Origin: Pseudomonadota bacterium
GTDB lineage: Bacteria; Pseudomonadota; Gammaproteobacteria; Competibacterales; Competibacteraceae
Assembly: GCA_018262135.1 (NCBI GenBank)
Contig: JAGTSD010000151.1
Span: 1 to 5,182, forward strand
Length of the DNA stretch: 5,182 bases
Direction of reading: 5' to 3'
Shown here: one piece after another, positions 1 through 4,882 of the stretch
Layout: every line of letters begins with the position of its first letter
Numbering within the stretch: position 1 is the stretch's first letter
Notes under the pieces: generated by a model
The model's database searches: none
What the model saw: only the letters and a program-made list of their open reading frames with translations
Told to the model about the DNA's origin: nothing
Position numbers and translations under genes: made by a program

Positions 1-394
1 CTAGCCAGTCCCGTAGCAACGGACCGTTGTCCTCAATTTCCAGATACGGCGCCAATTCCCGGCGCAGGGTTGGTTCGTAGTCGAACGGATAATGCTCGGC
101 GTACCCCTCGACGAAGAAATCAAAGGGATTGATGACCGTCATCTCGGCCATCAGATCGACGGCGATGCTCAGTTCCCGGATTTTCTCCGGGAACACCAGT
201 CGGGCCTGGAAGTTGCCGAAGGGGTCCTGCATCCAGTTGATAAAATGCTGGGGCGGGTCGATCTTGAGCGAATAGGCGTGAATAGGAGTGCGGGCGTGTG
301 GGGCCGGACGCAACCGGATGACATGCGGCGAGACGTTGACCGGGTGGTCGAAGCGATAGGTCGTATGATGGTGAAGCGCAACACGGATGGCCAT
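1..394 (-). CDS. Long transglutaminase-like protein (DUF2126 type), N-terminal part, cut by the window edge
   Basis: The minus strand is open from an ATG at 394 down to the left edge and gives the first 131 residues. They begin MAIRVALHHHTTYRFDHPVN and contain HVIRLRPAPHARTPI, HFINWMQDPFGNFQARLVFP and MTVINPFDFFVE. These are hallmarks of the N-terminal beta-rich domain of bacterial transglutaminase-like proteins (Bact_transglu_N family). This particular wording resembles the long form of about 1,100 residues that also carries a papain-like transglutaminase core and a C-terminal DUF2126 region; both would lie outside the window, so the catalytic Cys-His-Asp cannot be checked. The start is supported by AAGGA at 401-405, 6 bases upstream of the ATG. 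The gene diverges from the ATP-grasp and Alpha-E pair, with which this family habitually clusters. Members are predicted to cleave or rearrange amide bonds in products of the amidoligase; that role is inferred from comparative genomics, not shown. Identity of the domain is well supported; the full-length architecture is inference. Confidence 0.88.
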   Translation of the reverse strand, partial: MAIRVALHHHTTYRFDHPVNVSPHVIRLRPAPHARTPIHAYSLKIDPPQHFINWMQDPFGNFQARLVFPEKIRELSIAVDLMAEMTVINPFDFFVEGYAEHYPFDYEPTLRRELAPYLEIEDNGPLLRDWL

Positions 395-425
395 GGCCTG
401 TCCTTCACGATGAGCTAACAATGGG

Positions 426-449
426 GCGCATTATGCGCGGTTGAACCGC
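426..449. repeat. Two abutting perfect 13-bp palindromes in the divergent control region
   Basis: Positions 426-438 read GCGCAT-T-ATGCGC and positions 437-449 read GCGGTT-G-AACCGC. Each is a perfect inverted repeat of 6 bp with a 1-base centre, and the two share the two bases 437-438. They cover the -10 box and spacer of the candidate minus-strand promoter. Paired dyads of this size are typical of operators for dimeric regulators, but no regulator gene is in the window and the family cannot be named. Alternatively they could form small hairpins in a transcript. Confidence 0.45.
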
Positions 450-458
450 CTCGGCCAA
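430..458 (-). promoter_or_regulatory. Candidate sigma70-type promoter for the transglutaminase-like gene
   Basis: Read on the minus strand, TTGGCC (458-453) and CATAAT (435-430) are separated by exactly 17 bases. They match the -35 consensus at 4 of 6 positions and the -10 consensus at 5 of 6. The predicted start of transcription lies near 423, giving a short leader of about 30 bases before the ATG at 394. The -10 box sits inside a perfect palindrome and most of the spacer inside another, so binding of a repressor here would block the promoter. The call rests on consensus matching by eye only. Confidence 0.4.
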
Positions 459-509
459 TGCAAGCAGTGTTCCGCACACGGTTGCTGATAGTTCCGACGG
501 GTTCGCCGG

Positions 510-533
510 TATACTTGCACCCCTCCCGTGCAA
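510..533 (+). promoter_or_regulatory. Candidate -10 element and adjoining dyad upstream of the ATP-grasp gene
   Basis: TATACT at 510-515 matches the -10 consensus at 5 of 6 positions. No good -35 box stands 16-18 bases upstream; TTGCTG at 482-487 is 22 bases away, so a sigma70 promoter here would need an activator or other contacts. Directly following is a perfect inverted repeat, TTGCAC (515-520) and GTGCAA (528-533) around a 7-base pyrimidine loop, at or just upstream of the expected transcription start. If real, the transcript would have a leader of about 150 bases before the ATG at 675. Confidence 0.3.
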
Positions 534-637
534 CACGACCGCATTTCAGCATTCGTTTGGTGCAACCAACGCCATGATTTTGCCGCGCCAGGCCGTCTGG
601 ACGAGGTTGGCTTGGATTTTGCTAAATCCGATTGCAC
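515..637. repeat. Cluster of four TTGCAC/GTGCAA hexamers in the leader of the ATP-grasp operon
   Basis: The hexamer TTGCAC occurs at 515-520 and 632-637, and its reverse complement GTGCAA at 528-533 and 560-565. The third copy sits inside its own small dyad TTGGT-GCA-ACCAA (557-569). By eye I find only one further copy elsewhere in the window, at about 3059-3064 inside the Alpha-E gene. Such clustering could mark regulator binding sites or alternative RNA hairpins. No named motif is assigned. Confidence 0.3.
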
Positions 638-674
638 CGTCCACCGAAGCATGCCGATTCCAAGGACAAAGACG

Positions 675-2132
675 ATGACCATCGAGTGGCAACACTACGC
701 CGCGACGGATTCCTATTACGACGAACTCATCGCCAGCGCGACGGGGCCTCGGCCAGCGGCCCGGGCGCTTTGCGAATACCTGGCTTCCCTGAGCGACGCG
801 GAGCTGCGCGAGCGCAAGACCGCCGCCGAACTCGACATTCTGGTGATGGGCATCACCTTCACCGTTTACACCGAGGGCGGCAGCATCGACCGGGCCTGGC
901 CGTTCGACATCGTGCCGCGCATCATCCCCAGGCAGGAATGGGACCGCGCCGAGGCGGGCTTGAAGCAGCGGGTCCAGGCGCTCAACCTGTTCATTGATGA
1001 CCTGTACCACGAGCAGAAGATCATCAAGGACGCCGTATTCCCCGCCGAGGTGCTGGCGCAGTCGGCCAACTTTCGCCCGCAATGCGTGGGCGTCAGCCCC
1101 CGCCATGGCGTCTGGGCGCACATCTGCGGTTCCGACCTGGTGCGCGACAAGGATGGCGCGATCTACGTGCTGGAAGACAATCTGCGCGTCCCGTCCGGCG
1201 TGTCCTACATGCTGGAAAACCGGCTGGTCACCAAGCGGGTGTTCCCGGAATTGTTCGAGTATCAGCGCATTCAGCCGGTGGATGACTACACCCTGCGCCT
1301 GTACGACATGCTGGCCTCGCTGTCGCCCCGGCCCGGCGACCATCCCACCGTGGTGGTGCTCACCCCCGGCATCTACAACTCGGCCTATTTCGAGCATTCC
1401 TATCTCGCCCAGCAAATGGGCGTGGAACTGGTGGAAGGCAGCGACCTGGAAGTGGGCGACGATGACTGCGTCTACATGCGCACCATCGAAGGGCTGGAGC
1501 GAGTGGACGTGATCTACCGGCGTATTGACGACCTGTTCCTGGACCCCAAGGCGTTCCGGCCCGACTCCGCGCTGGGCGTCAAGGGCTTGTTGCGAGCCTG
1601 GCGCAAGGGCAACGTGGCGCTGGCCAACGCGCCAGGCGCGGGCGTGGCCGACGACAAGGTGGTGTACGCCTTCGTCCCGGAGATCATCAAATACTACCTG
1701 GATCAGGACCCGCTGATTGCCAACGTGCCTTCCTACCTGTGCATGCGGGAGAAGGATCGGGGATACGTGCTGGCCAATCTCGACAAGCTGGTGGTGAAGC
1801 CGGCCAACGAATCCGGCGGCTACGGGATGCTGGTCGGGCCGCACGCCACGCCGGCCGAGCGCAAGCGGTTCGTCGAACTGATTCGGAAAGATCCGCGCAA
1901 CTACATCGCCCAGCCGACCCTGGCGCTGTCCACCTCGCCGACCCTGTGCGACGACCGCATGGAGCCGCGCCACGTGGACCTGCGGCCGTTCATCCTGTCC
2001 GGCGGCCCCGCTACCTACGTCACCACCGGCGGCCTGACCCGGGTGGCGCTCAAAAAAGGTTCGCTGGTAGTCAACTCCTCGCAGGGCGGGGGCAGCAAGG
2101 ACACCTGGATCGTGGATACCGAGGGCCTCTAA
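675..2132 (+). CDS. Circularly permuted ATP-grasp amidoligase (CP_ATPgrasp_1 family, former DUF404/DUF407)
   Basis: The 485-residue product has the usual family length. The family is predicted to be an ATP-dependent carboxylate-amine ligase forming amide bonds, with the order of ATP-grasp subdomains permuted. Diagnostic stretches are FDIVPRIIPRQEW (residues 77-89), YVLEDNLRVPSGVSYMLENR (about 164-183), VVKPANESGGYGM (373-385, with Lys375 a plausible nucleotide-binding lysine next to a Gly-rich loop), PRHVDLRPF (431-439) and SSQGGGSKDTW near the C-terminus. No signal peptide or membrane segment is visible, so the protein is probably cytoplasmic. ATG 675 is chosen because AAGGA at 662-666 precedes it by 8 bases and the protein then begins in the family manner; the frame stays open upstream to a GTG at 528, and an ATG at 651 is an alternative. 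The stop is 2 bases from the Alpha-E start, indicating one operon with likely coupled translation. The substrate is unknown; the ligase role is family-based prediction. Confidence 0.95.
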   Translation: MTIEWQHYAATDSYYDELIASATGPRPAARALCEYLASLSDAELRERKTAAELDILVMGITFTVYTEGGSIDRAWPFDIVPRIIPRQEWDRAEAGLKQRVQALNLFIDDLYHEQKIIKDAVFPAEVLAQSANFRPQCVGVSPRHGVWAHICGSDLVRDKDGAIYVLEDNLRVPSGVSYMLENRLVTKRVFPELFEYQRIQPVDDYTLRLYDMLASLSPRPGDHPTVVVLTPGIYNSAYFEHSYLAQQMGVELVEGSDLEVGDDDCVYMRTIEGLERVDVIYRRIDDLFLDPKAFRPDSALGVKGLLRAWRKGNVALANAPGAGVADDKVVYAFVPEIIKYYLDQDPLIANVPSYLCMREKDRGYVLANLDKLVVKPANESGGYGMLVGPHATPAERKRFVELIRKDPRNYIAQPTLALSTSPTLCDDRMEPRHVDLRPFILSGGPATYVTTGGLTRVALKKGSLVVNSSQGGGSKDTWIVDTEGL

Positions 2133-2134
2133 CC

Positions 2135-3118
2135 ATGCTATCGCGCGTCGCTCAGAACATTTATTGGATGACCCGCTACGTCGAACGGGCCGAGGACACC
2201 GCCCGGCTGATCAACGTCAACACCAATCTGCTGCTGGATCTGCCGCGCACCACCACCTTCGGCTGGTTGCCGCTGATTTTCATCGTGGGAGCCGAGAGCC
2301 AGTTTTTTGAAAAGGATCCGCATCGGCTGGTCGACGAAGCCAACGTGGTCAGGTTCCTGATCAATGATCGCGACCATCCTGGCTCGATCATTTCCAGCCT
2401 GGCCGCCGCCCGCGAGAATCTGCGCACCACCCGGGATACCGTGCCGCGAGAAGCCTGGGAGCAGATTAACGGCTTGTACATCTACGCCCGCGATCATGTG
2501 CCCAGCCGGCGCGGTCGCTATGAATTTCTGCGGCGGGTGATTCTGGGCGCGCAGCAGATCGGCGGCTTGCTGGCCGGCGCGATGAGCCGCACCGCCGCCT
2601 ATGATTTCGTCCGCCTGGGCCATTATCTGGAACGCGCCGACATGACCACCCGCATTCTGGACGTGCGGTCGGCCAATCTGCTGTCCCACGCCCGCCAGAC
2701 CCAGCAGAGCCAAGGCCAGAGTCAGATGCAAACCCAAACCCCAGCCTCCACTCAGGAGGAGCAGGATCCGTTCGAAAGCATCCAATGGATGAGCGTGCTG
2801 AAATCGCTCAGCGCCTATCAGATGTACCGCCAGCAGGTGCGCGTACGGGTCAGCGGGCCGGACGTGCTGAAGTTCCTGTTACAGGATGAATACTTCCCGC
2901 GCGCCGTGGCGTTCTGCTTGCGGCAACTGGACATCTGCCTGCGGAAACTGCCCCGCCATGATGCGGCGCTGGCCGCTCTCGCCGCGCTCCGGCAAAAACT
3001 GAACGCGGCGACGGTGCCGGAACTGAGCCGCGAAGGGCTGCACGATTTCATTGATGAGGTGCAAATCGGCCTGAGTCAACTGCACGACCAGATCGCCGCC
3101 GCCTATTTTGCCCATTAG
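2135..3118 (+). CDS. Alpha-E domain protein (former DUF403), partner of the ATP-grasp amidoligase
   Basis: The 327-residue, mostly helical protein starts MLSRVAQNIYWMTRYVERAE, the signature of the Alpha-E family named for its conserved glutamates. The ERAE motif (17-20) has an internal counterpart at 164-169, YLERAD, within YDFVRLGHYLERADMTTRIL. A third conserved part, QWMSVLKSLSAYQMYRQQV (217-235), leads to the C-terminal helices. Residues 188-210 are a Gln/Ser/Thr-rich, low-complexity insert separating the second and third parts. Family members are nearly always encoded beside, or fused to, circularly permuted ATP-grasp proteins and are thought to act with them; no reaction has been established. 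The ATG at 2135 follows the ATP-grasp stop by 2 bases, with GAGGG at 2121-2125 as a modest ribosome binding site inside the previous gene. Family identity is secure and function uncertain. Confidence 0.95.
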   Translation: MLSRVAQNIYWMTRYVERAEDTARLINVNTNLLLDLPRTTTFGWLPLIFIVGAESQFFEKDPHRLVDEANVVRFLINDRDHPGSIISSLAAARENLRTTRDTVPREAWEQINGLYIYARDHVPSRRGRYEFLRRVILGAQQIGGLLAGAMSRTAAYDFVRLGHYLERADMTTRILDVRSANLLSHARQTQQSQGQSQMQTQTPASTQEEQDPFESIQWMSVLKSLSAYQMYRQQVRVRVSGPDVLKFLLQDEYFPRAVAFCLRQLDICLRKLPRHDAALAALAALRQKLNAATVPELSREGLHDFIDEVQIGLSQLHDQIAAAYFAH

Positions 3119-3150
3119 CTCGCTTGTTGAACTGGCCCACCGCCGGTTCG

Positions 3151-3189
3151 TAAGCACTTGACTCACAAGGTGCTTATGCAGGCGTTTTT
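3151..3189 (+). terminator. Hairpin with nearby T-run after the Alpha-E gene, possible terminator
   Basis: TAAGCAC (3151-3157) pairs perfectly with GTGCTTA (3170-3176). TTG/CAA can extend the stem past a single bulged base, leaving the loop ACTCA. Five T residues follow at 3185-3189, but 8 bases lie between the stem and the T-run and the stem is only moderately GC-rich, so it is at best a weak intrinsic terminator. The dyad might instead be an operator for the HiPIP gene; TTGACT at 3158-3163 resembles a -35 box but has no convincing -10 at the right distance. Confidence 0.35.
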
Positions 3190-3225
3190 GTTGTAAATCA
3201 ACCACTGAGGATAGGAAACTTAATC

Positions 3226-3609
3226 ATGCCCAATCAAGTCAATCGTCGATTCTTTGTCAAACTCAGTGTCATGAGCCTGGCGGCGGCGCCTTTAGGTCAT
3301 CTGCTGATGGGTAAGCCCGCGCAGGCACAGACGACGCGCTCGGGACGGTATGATAGTCCCAAGCAAATACCGGGAGTGGATATGGATGATGAACAGGCTA
3401 AAGCGCTTTATTATGTCGAGGATGCCACCAAGTCGCCCTTCCGAAAAAGCGATGGCCAGTTCTGTCATAACTGCATGCTTTACAGCGGTCGGGAAGGCTC
3501 GCAATGGGGACCTTGCGCTATCTTCTCTTACAGAGCAAACAAGTACAATCAAGCACTTGTGGTCAACGCCAACGGATGGTGCAGGTCATGGGGGCCCAGA
3601 TCCGCCTGA
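3226..3609 (+). CDS. High-potential iron-sulfur protein (HiPIP) precursor with Tat signal
   Basis: The 127-residue precursor carries a twin-arginine signal, NRRFFVK at residues 6-12, a hydrophobic stretch and a likely cleavage after AQA (32-34), so it would be exported folded with its cofactor. The mature part of about 93 residues has the HiPIP pattern: ALYYVEDATKS (60-70, with Tyr63 aligning to the conserved cluster-packing tyrosine), FCHNC (79-83), GPCAIF (95-100) and NGWCRSWGP (116-124). Cys80, 83, 97 and 119 would bind one [4Fe-4S] cluster cycling between 3+ and 2+. HiPIPs are soluble periplasmic one-electron carriers, feeding photosynthetic reaction centres or terminal oxidases; which applies here cannot be told. 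The Cys97-Cys119 spacing is longer than in the classical Chromatium protein. The ATG is preceded by AGGA at 3213-3216, 9 bases away. The gene looks monocistronic and is about 54 % G+C, lower than its neighbours. Confidence 0.95.
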   Translation: MPNQVNRRFFVKLSVMSLAAAPLGHLLMGKPAQAQTTRSGRYDSPKQIPGVDMDDEQAKALYYVEDATKSPFRKSDGQFCHNCMLYSGREGSQWGPCAIFSYRANKYNQALVVNANGWCRSWGPRSA

Positions 3610-3637
3610 ATTCCATAAGTCCTGATTTTCGCTGCAA

Positions 3638-3654
3638 GCCGGCTCAATGCCGGC
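3638..3654. repeat. GC-rich inverted repeat between the HiPIP and ureD genes
   Basis: GCCGGC (3638-3643) and GCCGGC (3649-3654) can pair as a 6-bp stem with the loop TCAAT. It lies 29 bases after the HiPIP stop and 21 bases before the ureD ATG. No T-run follows, so it is not a standard intrinsic terminator. It could stabilise the 3' end of the HiPIP message or act in ureD control. Confidence 0.3.
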
Positions 3655-3657
3655 CTG

Positions 3658-3666
3658 TGGCATACT
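3658..3666 (+). promoter_or_regulatory. Possible extended -10 element directly before ureD
   Basis: TG-G-CATACT at 3658-3666 resembles an extended -10 box, with the hexamer matching consensus at 4 of 6 positions. No -35 box is apparent at 16-18 bases. Transcription would begin around 3673, almost at the ureD ATG (3675), so the message would be nearly leaderless. This fits the absence of a visible Shine-Dalgarno sequence but is otherwise unsupported. Confidence 0.2.
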
Positions 3667-3674
3667 TGCTTCGG

Positions 3675-4550
3675 ATGACCACCACCGTATTCCCAACCGG
3701 CTGGCAAGCTCGCCTGACCTTGGGTTTTCAACGCCGGAAGACCCGCACCATCCTGGGGCAGCGTTCACATCAAGGCCCCCTGCAAGTGCAGCGGCCGTTC
3801 TATCCCGAAGGCGAACGTGTTTGCCACGTCGCCCTCCTGCATCCGCCCGGTGGCGTGGTTGGCGGCGACGAACTGCGCGTCGATGCATCGGTGGATACTG
3901 GCGCTCACGCCCTCATCACCACGCCCGCCGCTGGCAAGTTTTATCGCAGCGCCGGCCCCTTCGCCCGCCAGACCCAGCTTTTGACTGTCGCCGCCGGCGC
4001 GGCGCTGGAATGGTTGCCGCAGGAGAATATCCTCTACAGCGGCGCTCGCGTCCACGCGCTCACCCGCATCGAACTCCAGGGCGACGCCCGGTTTCTGGGT
4101 TGGGAAATCTTCTGTCTGGGCCGGCCGGCGGCCAGCGAAACTTTCAGGGCAGGCGAGTATCGGCAGGATTTTGAACTGTGGCGCGACGGCGAGCCGCTGT
4201 ATCTCGAACAGGGCCGCTACGCCGGCGGTGACGCTATCCTGGATGCACCCTGGGGCTTGCGGAACCAACCGGTCGGCGCCAACTTGATTTGCGCGGGTTC
4301 GCCGCCGGACGTAGTCGGCACCATCCGCTCCGGCTGGGATGCGCTGAAACAACCCTCCTGTCCGCTCGCCAATTCGTCGGCGGGCGAGACGGAACTGGCG
4401 ACCGTCAGCCAACTGGACGGCGTGTTCATCGGTCGCTATCTTGGGCCGTCCACGGCGCGTGCCCGACGGTTTTTTACTCTGGCATGGAGCGTGCTTAGAC
4501 CTGTACTCTTGGAGCGCCCGCCCTGCCCCTCCCGCTTTTGGAATACCTGA
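3675..4550 (+). CDS. ureD: Urease accessory protein UreD (UreH)
   Basis: The 291-residue product is within the usual UreD size. It shows the family landmarks in order: [10 protein letters not shown] (9-18), [13 protein letters not shown] (34-46), [17 protein letters not shown] (54-70), [10 protein letters not shown] (83-92), [13 protein letters not shown] (112-124) and a C-terminal FWNT resembling the usual RxWNT-like ending. UreD binds apo-urease and, with UreF and UreG, forms the cytoplasmic complex that delivers nickel to the UreC active site. As in many proteobacteria it is the first gene, ahead of ureA. The ATG at 3675 has no clear Shine-Dalgarno sequence; GTG 3657 and TTG 3666 are in-frame alternatives that would add 6 or 3 residues. 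The frame is also open back into the HiPIP gene, but that part looks unlike UreD. The next gene, ureA, starts 20 bases after the stop. Confidence 0.95.
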   Translation: MTTTVFPTGWQARLTLGFQRRKTRTILGQRSHQGPLQVQRPFYPEGERVCHVALLHPPGGVVGGDELRVDASVDTGAHALITTPAAGKFYRSAGPFARQTQLLTVAAGAALEWLPQENILYSGARVHALTRIELQGDARFLGWEIFCLGRPAASETFRAGEYRQDFELWRDGEPLYLEQGRYAGGDAILDAPWGLRNQPVGANLICAGSPPDVVGTIRSGWDALKQPSCPLANSSAGETELATVSQLDGVFIGRYLGPSTARARRFFTLAWSVLRPVLLERPPCPSRFWNT

Positions 4551-4570
4551 CCACCGCGAGAAACCCTTCC

Positions 4571-4873
4571 ATGGAGCTAACGCCCCGCGAAAAAGACAAG
4601 CTGCTGCTGTTCACCGCCGGCCTGCTGGCGGAACGGCGCAAAGCCAAAGGCCTGAAACTCAACTATCCCGAAGCCGTCGCCTATCTCTCCTGCGCCCTGC
4701 TGGAAGGCGCGCGGGAAGGCCGAACCGTGGCCGACCTGATGAGCCATGGCCGCACTCTGCTGACCCGCGACGACGTGATGGAAGGCGTTCCGGAAATGAT
4801 CCCCGAGGTCCAAATCGAGGCCACCTTCCCGGACGGCACCAAGCTGGTTACTGTGCATCAACCGATTCCCTGA
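4571..4873 (+). CDS. ureA: Urease gamma subunit
   Basis: Exactly 100 residues, the canonical UreA length. It begins [20 protein letters not shown], contains [20 protein letters not shown] (21-40) and [18 protein letters not shown], and ends [15 protein letters not shown]. UreA is a structural subunit of the (UreABC)3 nickel enzyme that hydrolyses urea to ammonia and carbamate in the cytoplasm; it holds no metal ligands itself. Separate gamma and beta genes are the usual bacterial arrangement, in contrast to the fused form in Helicobacter. The ATG at 4571 matches the family start exactly; only a weak purine stretch (GAGAAA, 4558-4563) precedes it, so translation may depend on ureD just upstream. 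An in-frame TTG at 4538 lies inside ureD and is rejected as the start. The ureB start follows 9 bases after the stop. Confidence 0.97.
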   Translation: MELTPREKDKLLLFTAGLLAERRKAKGLKLNYPEAVAYLSCALLEGAREGRTVADLMSHGRTLLTRDDVMEGVPEMIPEVQIEATFPDGTKLVTVHQPIP

Positions 4874-4882
4874 GGAGCGCTC

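Noticed and set aside
528..674. Upstream extension of the ATP-grasp frame from GTG 528 (49 codons)
   Set aside because: The extension does not look like the family's N-terminus, while ATG 675 has a well-placed AAGGA and gives the normal length.
431..682. 83-codon minus-strand frame crossing the divergent control region
   Set aside because: It overlaps the start of the ATP-grasp gene and the candidate promoter elements, its composition is unlike a protein (many Arg, Cys and Trp), and it has no recognisable similarity.
546..1973. Long 475-codon open frame on the minus strand opposite the ATP-grasp gene
   Set aside because: Its His/Val/Gln-rich composition is typical of an antisense frame in GC-rich coding DNA, it resembles no known protein, and the plus-strand gene is unmistakable.
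1739..2134. Upstream extension of the Alpha-E frame inside the ATP-grasp gene
   Set aside because: The translated part is Arg/Gly/Ala-rich frame shadow; Alpha-E proteins begin at the MLSRVAQNIYW stretch, i.e. at 2135.
2138..2785. 215-codon minus-strand frame opposite the Alpha-E gene
   Set aside because: It is an antisense shadow of a conserved gene with no recognisable motif.
3658..3671. Sigma54-type promoter TGGCA...TTGC before ureD
   Set aside because: Only 7 bases separate the GG and GC pairs; sigma54 promoters need 10, so the resemblance is superficial.
3504..3674. UreD frame extended back into the HiPIP gene
   Set aside because: The translation before 3675 has no UreD similarity and would overlap the HiPIP coding sequence by more than 100 bases.
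3765..4412. 215-codon minus-strand frame opposite ureD
   Set aside because: It is an antisense shadow; the ureD landmarks on the plus strand are complete and in order.
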